Origin: JANXUC01 sp964619065
GTDB lineage: Bacteria > Acidobacteriota > Terriglobia > Terriglobales > Acidobacteriaceae
DNA: 64,000 nucleotides
Assembly (NCBI GenBank): GCA_964619065.1
Contig: CAZUCC010000015.1
Span: 1-64,000 of the forward strand
Reading direction: 5' to 3'
A program made the translations under genes and the position numbers. The first letter of the stretch is position 1; each line of letters starts with the position of its first letter. Shown here one piece after another: positions 9,089-17,782 of the stretch. A model generated the notes under the pieces. The model made no database searches. It saw only the letters and a list, made by a program, of their open reading frames with translations, and was not told the origin of the DNA.

Positions 9089-9107
9089 GTGATAAACTAG
9101 TTATCAC
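9089..9107 (+). promoter_or_regulatory. inverted repeat abutting the ispG start codon
   Basis: GTGATAA (9089-9095) and TTATCAC (9101-9107) are perfect complements with a five-base centre, ending one base before the ispG ATG. No ribosome site is visible. It could be a repressor operator or an RNA hairpin controlling translation start. The sequence alone does not say which. Confidence 0.45.
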
Positions 9108-10349
9108 ATGGCTATCTTCCAGCGCAGAAAAACCCATACCACCAACGTCGGCGGAGTCCGTATTGGCAGCGATGCCCCCATCGCCGTGCAGTCCATGACC
9201 AACACCGACACGGCGGATGTCTCCGGCACCATCCAGCAAGTCGCCGCCCTCGCGCGCGCTGGTTCTGAACTCGTCCGTGTGACTGTCAACAACGATGACG
9301 CCGCCGCTGCCCTGCCGCACATCGCCGACGGTCTCGAAAAGATCGGCATCCGCGTGCCCATCATCGGCGATTTCCACTACAACGGGCATTTGTTGCTGAA
9401 AAAGTATCCGGCCTGTGCGCGCGCGCTGGCGAAGTACCGCATCAATCCGGGGAACGTCAGCATTGGGCGCAAAGATGACTCGAACTTCGGCAGCATGATC
9501 GAAGTTGCTGTGGAGAACCAGAAGCCCGTACGCATCGGCGTGAACTGGGGTTCGCTCGACCAGGCGCTGCTCACGAAAATGATGGACGACAATTCCCGTC
9601 TGGATGAACCGAAAGAAGCTCGCGACGTGATGATGGAAGCCATGGTCGTGAGCGCGCTGAAGTCCGCCGAGATTGCCGAAAAATACGGCATGCGGCCAGA
9701 TCAGATTATTCTCAGCGCAAAAGTCAGTGGCGTGCAGGATCTCATCGACGTCTATCGCGCGCTCGCCGCCCGCTGCGAATACCCGCTGCATCTTGGGCTC
9801 ACCGAAGCCGGTATGGGGATGAAGGGCGTGGTCGCTTCCGCTGCCGCGCTCAGCGTTGTTCTGCAGGAAGGCATTGGAGACACCATCCGCGTTTCCCTGA
9901 CGCCCGCACCCAATGGCGATCGCACAGAGGAAGTGTTGTGCGGACAGCAGATCCTGCAGTCGCTCGGGATTCGCAGCTTTCTGCCGCAAGTCACGGCCTG
10001 CCCCGGTTGCGGACGCACCACCAGCGTGTTTTTCCAGGAAATGGCGCAGCAGATTCAGAGCTACCTGCGCGAGCAAATGCCCGCTTGGAAGGGCAGATAC
10101 ATTGGCGTCGAAGAGATGAAAGTTGCCGTCATGGGATGCGTGGTCAACGGTCCCGGTGAATCCAAACACTCCAATATCGGAATTTCTCTTCCTGGAACAT
10201 TTGAAGAGCCTACAGCCCCAGTTTACGTCGATGGGCGCCTTTTCACAACGCTTCGAGGGGACGCCATCGTCGCCGAATTCATCAAAATCCTCGACAACTA
10301 CGTGGATTCCCACTACGCCGCCGCGGAAGAAGCCGCAGTTAAGGTCTAA
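9108..10349 (+). CDS. ispG: 4-hydroxy-3-methylbut-2-en-1-yl diphosphate synthase (HMBPP synthase)
   Basis: [4Fe-4S] enzyme reducing MEcPP to HMBPP, penultimate step of the MEP pathway. 413 residues, the short bacterial form. The start RRKTHTTNVGGVRIGSDAPI, the GVNWGSLD segment, and the C-terminal cluster ligands (TACPGCGRT and MGCVVNGPGESK) are present. The inverted repeat right before the start codon is unusual. It ends the uppS-cdsA-dxr-rseP-ispG series and is followed by a repeat containing an assembly gap. Confidence 0.95.
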   Translation: MAIFQRRKTHTTNVGGVRIGSDAPIAVQSMTNTDTADVSGTIQQVAALARAGSELVRVTVNNDDAAAALPHIADGLEKIGIRVPIIGDFHYNGHLLLKKYPACARALAKYRINPGNVSIGRKDDSNFGSMIEVAVENQKPVRIGVNWGSLDQALLTKMMDDNSRLDEPKEARDVMMEAMVVSALKSAEIAEKYGMRPDQIILSAKVSGVQDLIDVYRALAARCEYPLHLGLTEAGMGMKGVVASAAALSVVLQEGIGDTIRVSLTPAPNGDRTEEVLCGQQILQSLGIRSFLPQVTACPGCGRTTSVFFQEMAQQIQSYLREQMPAWKGRYIGVEEMKVAVMGCVVNGPGESKHSNIGISLPGTFEEPTAPVYVDGRLFTTLRGDAIVAEFIKILDNYVDSHYAAAEEAAVKV

Positions 10350-10360
10350 TTAAAAAATAT

Positions 10361-10560
10361 TGTCATCCTGAGCGCAGCGAAGGATCTGGTTGCGCAGCGT
10401 TCGGCCAAGGCGAAGCACCCCTACACTGTACGCAACGCCAGGCCGCTCGGAGGAATTCCCCTGGAGTTTCTCGCGCACTNNNNNNNNNNATCCTAGGGGT
10501 CCTTCGACTCCACATGGACCTTCGCAGGCGAAGGCCCGTGTTCCGCTCAGGATGACAGTT
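10361..10560. repeat. dispersed inverted repeat spanning an assembly gap
   Basis: The left end reads TGTCATCCTGAGCGCAGCGA (from 10364) and the right end carries CCGCTCAGGATGACAG (about 10544-10559), so the outer ends are complementary. The left arm is also seen near 49183 and the right arm near 59640. Ten Ns (10480-10489) lie in the middle, so the true length of this ~225-bp gene-free stretch is uncertain. Such CATCCTGAGC repeats are typical non-coding dispersed elements. Confidence 0.65.
10480..10489. other. assembly gap (ten Ns)
   Basis: Ten undetermined bases, the usual size of an arbitrary scaffold join. The gap lies between the arms of a dispersed inverted repeat, which would explain assembly failure. 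Linkage of the parts before and after it therefore depends on scaffolding. Confidence 0.95.
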
Positions 10561-10574
10561 GTGTTGTTGACTGG

Positions 10575-12260
10575 TTACGGCTTGCCCTTACCATAAGGCC
10601 GCGATCCGACGATGCCTTTGCCTTCCTGAACCGTGATGGTTTGATCGCCGGATACATTCGCAAGTTTCTCCACCTGTCCGCTCGGCCATTGAATTTCTAC
10701 TGCGTCGGCCTGCGTTTTCGATCCCAAGCCAAACGTTAACACCAGCTCACTCTGCGACAAGTAGCTAGACCCGCTGCGCAGCAGCTGCCATTGCGTATCT
10801 TGTTTGTCCTTGCTCGAAGCGAGACGCACAACCGCGCCAATGCCATCGCGATTCGACTTCGTGCCCACCAGCTTTACACGCAAGCTGTGATTGGTAACGC
10901 CGGTGTTGTGGAACAAATACGCAGGACCACCGTTCGTGGTGATCAGCAGATCGAGAGCGCCGTCGTTATCGATATCGGCATAGGCAGCGCCGCGGGCCAC
11001 GCGCGGCGAATTGAAGGCAGTTCCCAACGACGCAGTGACTTCCTGAAACTTCCCGCCACCCAGGTTGCGGAACATATGCGGCGGCTCTGCATACTTCACA
11101 CGCTTTTGTACGCGCTCGATTTCGTTTTCAATGTGGCCATCGGCGATAAAAATATCCGGCCAACCATCGTTATCGTAGTCGAAGAAAAAGCAGGCAAAAC
11201 CCAGTGTGACCAGAGTATTTCTCCCAACTTCGGAGCGCGGAGCCTCATCCACAAACAAGCCATTGCCCTCGTTGTGGTAAAGCGAAAGCATTTGATTCGC
11301 GAAGTTGCTGATGATGAGGCTGGGGTGTCCGCTGCGGTCGTAGTCCGCGGCGTCAACACCCATGCCGGCGCGCGCGATTCCGTCTTCACTGAAAGCGATT
11401 CCGGCGGCGACACCTTTCTCTTCAAAAGTCCCATTGCCGCGATTCAGATAAAGCTTGTTGGGCTGGGTATCATTGGCGAGAAGAATATCAGGCAAGCCAT
11501 CGCTGTTGAAATCGAGAATCGCAACACCCAAGCTCTTCGAAGTCGGATCGTACAATCCTGCCTTGTTCGTGGCATCTTCAAACTTACCATTGCCTAGATT
11601 GTGCCAGAGCCGCGCCGACGATCCTTTGTAGGACTCCGGCGTGCAGTAGGATTTGTGCGTACCGTCAAGCGTGCAGCGCAGGTCCGTCTCAATCGACCAC
11701 TGGACATAGTTGGCGACGACGAGATCAAGCTTGCCATCGCGGTCATAGTCGACCCAAGCCGCGCTGGTAGAGAATTCGTTTGGGCCCCACAACCCGGCGG
11801 CACGCGTCACATCCGTGAACGTGCCGTTACCGTTGTTGTGGAACAAACGGCTCTGGCCCAGCGCTGAGATGAAAATATCGTCGTGGCCGTCGTTGTCGTA
11901 GTCGCCCACCGCCACACCAAGGCCGAACATGGAGATGGCGAGTCCAGCTTTCACTGTCACATCCGTGAATCTGCCGTCATGGTTGTTGCGATAGAGCTTC
12001 AGCGTGGACGCCGCACGTTTGTGGCCGGGCCAGTCTTCCCCATTCACCAGCAGAATGTCGGGGTAGCCGTCACCGTCGTAGTCGATGAAGGCGCAGCCGG
12101 GACCCATCGTTTCCGGAAGATATTTCTTCCCGAAGGCTGCATTGTTGTGTGTGAAGTGCAGTCCCGCTTGCGCTGTTATGTCACGAAACTGAACTTGGGC
12201 ACCGACGGGACTGAAAGAAAGTGCACTGAAAACAACAATGGCGCTAAGAATCTTACGCAT
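10575..12260 (-). CDS. exported CRTAC1-type FG-GAP / ASPIC-UnbV protein
   Basis: 561 residues with a Sec signal peptide (residues 1-21, ending PVGAQ). It carries about seven FG-GAP/VCBS repeats with calcium-loop motifs such as DYDGDGYPDILLVNG, DYDNDGHDDIFIS and DIDNDGALDLLIT, then a C-terminal ASPIC/UnbV domain (DAVEIQWPSGQVEKL). The fold is a secreted beta-propeller; the biochemical role of the family is not established. It begins on the base after the stop of the cytochrome/TPR gene, so the two are a transcriptional unit. It is clearly paralogous to the protein at 17887-19593. Confidence 0.88.
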   Translation of the reverse strand: MRKILSAIVVFSALSFSPVGAQVQFRDITAQAGLHFTHNNAAFGKKYLPETMGPGCAFIDYDGDGYPDILLVNGEDWPGHKRAASTLKLYRNNHDGRFTDVTVKAGLAISMFGLGVAVGDYDNDGHDDIFISALGQSRLFHNNGNGTFTDVTRAAGLWGPNEFSTSAAWVDYDRDGKLDLVVANYVQWSIETDLRCTLDGTHKSYCTPESYKGSSARLWHNLGNGKFEDATNKAGLYDPTSKSLGVAILDFNSDGLPDILLANDTQPNKLYLNRGNGTFEEKGVAAGIAFSEDGIARAGMGVDAADYDRSGHPSLIISNFANQMLSLYHNEGNGLFVDEAPRSEVGRNTLVTLGFACFFFDYDNDGWPDIFIADGHIENEIERVQKRVKYAEPPHMFRNLGGGKFQEVTASLGTAFNSPRVARGAAYADIDNDGALDLLITTNGGPAYLFHNTGVTNHSLRVKLVGTKSNRDGIGAVVRLASSKDKQDTQWQLLRSGSSYLSQSELVLTFGLGSKTQADAVEIQWPSGQVEKLANVSGDQTITVQEGKGIVGSRPYGKGKP

Positions 12261-15131
12261 CTAGTTCGAGGCTCCAGCCTTTGGATAATTTCGAGGGTAA
12301 CCCGGGGAACTTGTCGTAGTGCCTGCTGGTAAGCGGACGGAAACATGTTCGTGCACCGTTTGCCGCTCGTTGTTGTCTTCCGGATTGAGGCGACGGTAAT
12401 CGCCCGTAATCGCCTGCGCGGATTCGTCGGCTTTGAAGCGCAGGTAACGCACCTGATGCTCATGGGCGAGTTTCTGATCGCCGAGGCCGTTGTAACAGAG
12501 CATCAGATTGTAATGCGCCTGTAGGTCTTCGGGATCGATCGCCAGAACAGCCTGGAGTTGCTGAATCGCGTCCTGATAACGGCGCTGCAGAAACAGAATA
12601 CGGCCGAGGTCATTGAGCGCCACGCGGTCGCGAGGATATTGCGCGAGCACCTGTCGCAAATGGCTGGCAGCCTCGTCGTAGCGTCCGTCGTTCCGCAGAA
12701 CTTTGGCATAGAAGAAATTGGCGCGGGCGAGAGCAGGTTTGAGCGCCAGCGCTTTTTCCAGCACCGTACGGGCCCGCTCCATATCGCCTTCTTGTACAGC
12801 AGCGCGCCCAATGTTGACCCAGCCGTCCGGGTTCTTGGGGTCGATCTCAGTAACTTTCTGGAACGCCGCCTGTGCGCCTTTCAAATCTCCTTGGAGCAGC
12901 AGTCCGATTCCGTAGTCGTTCCAGCGCTGCCAGTCTTCGGCGTGGAGATCGGCTTTCGGCTGCAGCGGAGCGCTACCATGAGCTGCGACCGGCAAAGTGA
13001 CTTCGTTTTCTGCTACCGTCACGATGGGAACGTCAGTAATTTCCTCACGCTTGGAAGAAACGCCCTTCAGCGAGCCGTTGAAATTAAACTTTCTGTCGTC
13101 GAAGTCCAGAGACGGCCCGGGTTGGCCGGGGTCCGGCTCGCCGGCAAACGAGAATTGCGTGTTCCACCATGAGAATTTACGGTAGAGCAAGCGGGCCTGC
13201 AGCGTAATCTTCGATCCAGCATTCTCGGGAACATGCAAACGGTAGTGCACCGTGTCCGCCGCGCCGGGAGGAATCAGGCGCACGTAGACCACAGAACGCG
13301 TGGCCCAGGCATTACGCTTATTGATGCGATTGCCGTGCCCATCGATTTGCAAAGAACGATAGAAGTGAGCACCCTTTTCTACCGGACCCTTCCCGTTATC
13401 TTCCACCATCCCGCTCCAAAAGACCGTCTTTCCTTTGTCGTCGGTGCCTTTGAGCTCGACCCATGTGTCGTAGGCGTCGACTGTGCCTCCGGGAAAGAAA
13501 TGGCCGACCTTCTTGGTACGGATCACCACATCAACGCGAACGTCATCGCCACGTCGTAGAGCCGGCAGCACTCGGTTGAGTGGCGCGGTGACCGGTACTG
13601 CTTCACCCGTTGCGCCAGGAGCGACCTTGGTTTCCGCTTCTTCGCCTACTGCGAACGTTGTGTTCAATTCTGACTGCACGGCAGTCGTTGAGTCCGTCGC
13701 TCGTGCGGGCGACGCGGCGAAAATATCCACGCTCAGATTCTTGTTCTTCAGGAATTCTTCTGTCGCTGCGAGCTGTTGCGGGTCTTCGTTGGCGGTCGGT
13801 AAAGCGGTGTTCGCGGCGGGAAAGCGATGCGAGTGCACGAAGCCGTCGACATTTCCGCGCTCCTGCGACGACTCCAAGGGCATGTGGCAATCGGCGCATT
13901 GCTGTGACTTTGCCGGATAGTAAAACGAACGCGCGCCTTGTCCCGAAACACCGCTCGCCTGCCAATTGTCATATTCGTTGAAGCCGCGAATCCAGCGGTA
14001 GTGATTCACGGGCACATCCAAATGCACCTTGTGGCAGGCCGAGCAGAACTCCGCCGTCTGCGTGCGCATGAAAGGCTTAAGGAAAATGCGGCGATGTGGT
14101 TCCGGATTTAGATCCACCAGAAAATCATGCAGCCAGCGCAGTGCGGGATTTGGGCTCGAGGCCAGCTCATGCAGCTTCGGATATTCCAACAGAAAATCAC
14201 CCTGTCCCATCGTGCTCTTCACTTGAACGATGGAGTGGCACATCATGCAGCCCAGCCCAGCTTGCGCTTCGGGGCGGTGCACAATCTGCTTGATCGGCGT
14301 ATCCATCAAGCCGCTGTAAAGCACGGCGGGATCATGACAGCCACCGCACCACTTCGAGGGCTTGGTACCGCCCACGTCCTGCATGTATTCAATGCTCTTG
14401 CGATACCACTGATTGTTGAAGGAAGAAAAATGGTGCGCGGAGCCCTTCCACTGATCGTAAATATCCTGATGACAGCGCTGACACACTTCCGATTCCATGA
14501 AGTACTTGCTGGGAATCTTGCCGCCTCCGGCAACCTGAGCGGAGCTCGGGAAGAACGCGCCGGAAGGACCGTCGCCTTCGCCTTCCATCGTGGCCGGGGG
14601 CAGTTTCGGGTTTTGAATGTGAGCGCTACTTGGTTGAGCATTGCGCAGGTAATAAGCGAGCCAGCTCGTTCCCGCCAGCAAAGCGATACATATTGTGGCG
14701 CGCAGTAATGCTACGGCTGGACCCCTCGCGAGCCAGCCGCGCCGCGACCCCCAAGCACTGAGCAGAAATGCGCCCGCCAGCACACTCACGCCGATGTGCC
14801 AGTAGAGCCATTGATAATGGGAGTGCCGCGTCCCGATCTTGAGCAAGACCAGACCTGGAATCCCGCCGCCGAGCAGCAAGAACCATCCTAAACCGGAAGT
14901 CAGAGTTTGTTTCCGTAGGTTGCGAATGAGCCAGGGCAACAAAAACAACATCGCAGCCACACCGCCAAATGCGTGCAGCAAGACGATGACCGGATAGAAC
15001 AGATTGGGCTGCGGGAACGCGTACAAATACGCCGCCGAAACGAACAATGTTAAGACGAGCAGCGAAGGCCAGCGGCCAGGAAATAAGCGGCGCTCCACGA
15101 GCGAATTCATATCTGTCCCCGATGATCGCAC
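12261..15131 (-). CDS. membrane pentaheme c-type cytochrome with C-terminal TPR repeats
   Basis: 956 residues. The N-terminus has about five hydrophobic helices (residues 22-162). A cytochrome c554-like region follows with five CxxCH motifs: CQRCH (217), CGGCH (262), CMMCH (295), CSACH (363) and CADCH (412). The last ~220 residues are TPR repeats (NPDGWVNIGRAAVQEGDMERA, then similar units). The GTG at 15131 is kept because GAGGAG precedes it by seven bases; an ATG at 15110 is also possible. Likely an envelope electron-transfer or scaffold protein acting with the adjoining ASPIC/UnbV protein. Confidence 0.85.
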   Translation of the reverse strand: MRSSGTDMNSLVERRLFPGRWPSLLVLTLFVSAAYLYAFPQPNLFYPVIVLLHAFGGVAAMLFLLPWLIRNLRKQTLTSGLGWFLLLGGGIPGLVLLKIGTRHSHYQWLYWHIGVSVLAGAFLLSAWGSRRGWLARGPAVALLRATICIALLAGTSWLAYYLRNAQPSSAHIQNPKLPPATMEGEGDGPSGAFFPSSAQVAGGGKIPSKYFMESEVCQRCHQDIYDQWKGSAHHFSSFNNQWYRKSIEYMQDVGGTKPSKWCGGCHDPAVLYSGLMDTPIKQIVHRPEAQAGLGCMMCHSIVQVKSTMGQGDFLLEYPKLHELASSPNPALRWLHDFLVDLNPEPHRRIFLKPFMRTQTAEFCSACHKVHLDVPVNHYRWIRGFNEYDNWQASGVSGQGARSFYYPAKSQQCADCHMPLESSQERGNVDGFVHSHRFPAANTALPTANEDPQQLAATEEFLKNKNLSVDIFAASPARATDSTTAVQSELNTTFAVGEEAETKVAPGATGEAVPVTAPLNRVLPALRRGDDVRVDVVIRTKKVGHFFPGGTVDAYDTWVELKGTDDKGKTVFWSGMVEDNGKGPVEKGAHFYRSLQIDGHGNRINKRNAWATRSVVYVRLIPPGAADTVHYRLHVPENAGSKITLQARLLYRKFSWWNTQFSFAGEPDPGQPGPSLDFDDRKFNFNGSLKGVSSKREEITDVPIVTVAENEVTLPVAAHGSAPLQPKADLHAEDWQRWNDYGIGLLLQGDLKGAQAAFQKVTEIDPKNPDGWVNIGRAAVQEGDMERARTVLEKALALKPALARANFFYAKVLRNDGRYDEAASHLRQVLAQYPRDRVALNDLGRILFLQRRYQDAIQQLQAVLAIDPEDLQAHYNLMLCYNGLGDQKLAHEHQVRYLRFKADESAQAITGDYRRLNPEDNNERQTVHEHVSVRLPAGTTTSSPGYPRNYPKAGASN

Positions 15132-15160
15132 ACCCTGTCTCCTCGAATCATATGCGCGAG

Positions 15161-15757
15161 TTATGGCGTCAATTTTCCTATCGTCAAATAGTTCTGCGAA
15201 GGAATCCCGAACGCATCGGCCACACGGTTAAAAAACGCAAACATGGCCGTAATGTACACGGCCTCGGCAATCTGATCTTCTTTCCAGCCCGCATCACGCA
15301 ACTTTTGTACATCTTCCGCAGTCGTGCGGTACGCGGCTGCTGTAACCAGTTCCACGTAGTCGAGCAGCGCGCGCTCCGCCGCCGTAAGGTTGGCCTCTTC
15401 GAGCTTTCCTTCCGCAATCGCTGCCACACATTCATCAGATGCTCCCTGAACACGCAGGAAGTAAGCATGGCTGTCCAGTCAATAAGGGCAGCGGTTCAAA
15501 TAGGAGACGTGGCTGGCGATCATCTCCTTGTGACGTCGCGTGAGATGCCCTTCCGAAAAATGGACGGTATTGGAAAACTGAATAACTTGGCGCAGAAAAT
15601 CCGGCCGCGCTCCAAAACACTTGATGATTCCCGGAACCTGCTGCCGTCCGGAGCCTGCACGCCAGAAATCATAGGCCGCAGCAACGTCCCCGGTGGCTTC
15701 GGCATCTTCAGTAATACGAATTTTGGTCGCGTGTGGTGCGGGATTTGTTTCGTCCAT
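15161..15757 (-). CDS. AhpD-like (CMD family) peroxidase-related protein, probable selenoprotein with in-frame TGA at 15479-15481
   Basis: Reading through one TGA gives a continuous 198-residue protein of the carboxymuconolactone decarboxylase/AhpD family. The motif reads E78-x11-C90-P-Y-U93-L-D-S-H97. Spacing of Glu, Cys, Cys/Sec and His equals that of the proton-relay and redox pair in Mycobacterium AhpD (118, 130, 133, 137, from memory). The TGA stands exactly where the second Cys should be, the next 105 codons stay open and family-like, and a SECIS-like hairpin follows. Read conventionally it would be a useless 92-residue fragment. The start ATG is nine bases after the APC permease stop, so the two are co-transcribed. 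A nonsense mutation or sequencing error is the alternative. No sel genes are in the window. Confidence 0.82.
15439..15468 (-). promoter_or_regulatory. bacterial SECIS-like stem-loop downstream of the in-frame UGA
   Basis: On the mRNA strand, UUCCUG pairs with CAGGGA (one G-U) around the six-base loop CGUGUU, with a lower stem AUGCU/AGCAU below a small bulge. The loop begins 25 bases after the UGA and has G at its second position. This agrees with the published description of bacterial SECIS elements (loop 16-37 bases from UGA, a G among the first two loop bases, at least four upper-stem pairs). Confidence 0.65.
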
Positions 15758-15766
15758 TTTTTCAGC

Positions 15767-17170
15767 CTACAATTGTTTCACTTTTAGATCGCGGTCAGTT
15801 CCTCTGTTCGAAAGCACTCCCCGCTTCGCTCCAAAGAGCCATTGCACGGGCAACCCTGTAAGTACCACCAAACATCCTAGCGATGCTTCCTTGGGGCTGC
15901 GTACCCCGAGCAGCACCAGCATCAGCACAACCAGCGCTAGAAACACGAGCGGAGTCCAGGGATATCCCGCCGCCAGAATCACCGCCTCAGCACCCTCCTC
16001 TCGACGGCGAATCCTGAACAAGCCCGCTACCGTAAGGCCTAGGAAAAAAATTGCGGCAAACATGAAGTACGCCAGAATCTGCTGGAAATTCCCTAGAAAC
16101 ACCAAGCCTGCGGCAATCGCACCTTGCAACACAATCGCGTTCGCTGGAGTTCCGAAGCGCGGATGTGTGCGCGCAAACGCAGGCAGGAACAGTCCATCCG
16201 CTGCCATCGCGTAATAGACCCTCGGAGCCGCCATCATGAAAGCAGCCAGGCCTCCTAGCACGCACACAATTACGATTCCCGCCAAGAGAGCTCCGCCAGC
16301 GCGGCCAAACAGGATTTCTCCGGCCTGAGCCACAAATGTGGCATCGGAAGTCACTTTGTCCAAAGGGATTAGGTAAAGGAACACAGCGCTAATCAGCGTA
16401 TAGACTGCCGTCACCACAAGCACACCCAACAGCAGAGCGCGTGGCAACGTGCGGCCCGGATCGCGCACTTCCCCGGCAATCTTCGTAACATCCCACCACC
16501 CGCCAAACGAAAAGAAAGCGCCGACTAAAGCTGCGCCAAGAGCTGGTCCCAACGGCAAAGACCCCGGACGCTGCGCCATGAACGGAAGGAAGTTATTCCA
16601 CGATCCCAGGTGAAACAGGATTGCCCAAATTATTAGCAGACCCAATACACCCAGCTTCATCCAGGTCAGCAGCCGCAAGAATCCAGCGCTAAGTTTCACG
16701 CTCAGAACGTTGAGCACGCACAAAGCGGCAATCACAGCCACGGCCATCAATTTGGTGGCGAGCGGCGACCAGCGAAAGATGTACGCGGCATATCCTGCGA
16801 CCCCTGTCGACAACGCCGCAGTCAATCCAGGATCCATCACCAGCAGACACATCCACCCGTAGAGAAACGCCGTCCGGTCCCCGAACGCCTCGCGCAAATA
16901 GGCATAGGAGCCACCAGCCTGCGGATACCGGCCGGCCAGTTCGCCGTAACACAAAGCTCCGCTCACGGTCATTGCGCCCATTGCCAGCCAGGTCATCAGC
17001 AGCCAGAAGGGCGATCCCAGCGCTTTGGCCATCCCCGCCGGGGTCAAAAAAATGCCAACGGCGATGGCTTCTCCCGCCACCGCCGCTGTTGCCGATCCCA
17101 ATCCGAGTTGCCGCCGCAATCCTTCCGGCGCCGTTACAGTTGGAGTTGCGAGTGTCGCCGCTGTCATCAC
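15767..17170 (-). CDS. APC-family amino acid permease
   Basis: 467 residues with about twelve membrane helices. The N-terminus has the APC pattern RRQLGLGSATAAVAGEAIAV, GIFLTPAGMAKALGS and CYGELAGRYPQAGGSYAYLR, typical of the amino acid/polyamine/cation transporters. Closest in style to LAT/YfnA-like permeases, but the substrate cannot be read from sequence. Start is a GTG at 17170 or the ATG next to it (17167). It lies between a small secreted protein and the AhpD-like gene in one apparent operon. Confidence 0.88.
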   Translation of the reverse strand: MMTAATLATPTVTAPEGLRRQLGLGSATAAVAGEAIAVGIFLTPAGMAKALGSPFWLLMTWLAMGAMTVSGALCYGELAGRYPQAGGSYAYLREAFGDRTAFLYGWMCLLVMDPGLTAALSTGVAGYAAYIFRWSPLATKLMAVAVIAALCVLNVLSVKLSAGFLRLLTWMKLGVLGLLIIWAILFHLGSWNNFLPFMAQRPGSLPLGPALGAALVGAFFSFGGWWDVTKIAGEVRDPGRTLPRALLLGVLVVTAVYTLISAVFLYLIPLDKVTSDATFVAQAGEILFGRAGGALLAGIVIVCVLGGLAAFMMAAPRVYYAMAADGLFLPAFARTHPRFGTPANAIVLQGAIAAGLVFLGNFQQILAYFMFAAIFFLGLTVAGLFRIRRREEGAEAVILAAGYPWTPLVFLALVVLMLVLLGVRSPKEASLGCLVVLTGLPVQWLFGAKRGVLSNRGTDRDLKVKQL

Positions 17171-17193
17171 CTGGGCATGTGTTGAAGACTGTC

Positions 17194-17586
17194 TTACTTC
17201 GCAGCTACTTGAGCTTCAATATGGTCGATCACCAAAGCCTGTGAGCCGCCGCGCTTGAAAACCTTTCCCGTGGCGACAACTTTTTGCCCGGCAAAAGGTA
17301 GCAGCTTGCTGTTCTGCTCCGTGGAGGGCGTATCACCCGAAATTGGCCAGTAGATTTCTCCTGCGGGAGTTAGGAGCACCAGGGGCGATCCGCCCTTGGC
17401 GCAGGCAGTCGCGCAATCTGCACTGATCGGCTTTTTGAGTCCTTTGGTAAAAGCACATGCGGAATCCAGCACATACCCCTTGACCGTCACGGACGCTGCG
17501 GACTTCTTTGCGGGGGTATCGCCCAAAGCAAATGTGAGTAATCCAAAGAGAACAACAAGAACTGCGAGTTTGCTGCTGCGAATCAT
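17194..17586 (-). CDS. small secreted protein of unknown function
   Basis: About 130 residues. The ATG at 17586 is preferred to an in-frame upstream codon because GGAG lies seven bases before it. A signal peptide (about residues 1-23) is followed by a compact domain with two Cys-containing stretches (GYVLDSACAF and SADCATACAKGG) and a beta-rich end (GQKVVATGKVFKRGG). The layout resembles small periplasmic OB-like domains in acidobacteria, but I do not recognise a named family. It begins an apparent operon with the permease and AhpD-like genes. Confidence 0.65.
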   Translation of the reverse strand: MIRSSKLAVLVVLFGLLTFALGDTPAKKSAASVTVKGYVLDSACAFTKGLKKPISADCATACAKGGSPLVLLTPAGEIYWPISGDTPSTEQNSKLLPFAGQKVVATGKVFKRGGSQALVIDHIEAQVAAK

Positions 17587-17617
17587 GATGAGTCTCCGTT
17601 TTAGACCGAAAGAGTGC

Positions 17618-17725
17618 AAACAGGAGCCCCTCCGGATAGTGCCAAAGCGCCACCCGGAGGAGCGATGAGACTGAAAAGAAATGTAGGCCCCGGCCCGAAC
17701 CCGGACAATAGTTAAAAAGTACTAG
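17618..17725. repeat. 108-bp structured repeat, copy A
   Basis: Starts AAACAGGAGCCCCTCCGG and ends AAAAAGTACTAG. Arms CCTCCGG (17628-17634) and CCGGAGG (17654-17660) can pair. It matches copy B (17783-17890) over its whole length with single-base indels. The stretch 17587-17886 contains no gene other than these repeats. Possibly a structured RNA or a dispersed palindromic element. Confidence 0.6.
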
Positions 17726-17782
17726 TGGCTGTAGAAAGCTGTAGGCTGCCCAGAATCCGACTTTTGGCAATGTGAGGAGTAA

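Noticed and set aside
8883..10313. 476-codon open frame on the minus strand opposite ispG
   Set aside because: It is the antisense of a conserved enzyme gene; composition (His-, Asp-, Gly-rich) is typical of a shadow frame in high-GC DNA and no family is recognisable.
15479..15757. AhpD-like gene as a pseudogene with premature stop
   Set aside because: The stop is at the catalytic Cys column, the frame after it is intact, and a SECIS-like hairpin follows; decay would be expected to leave more damage. Kept as the main alternative to selenocysteine.
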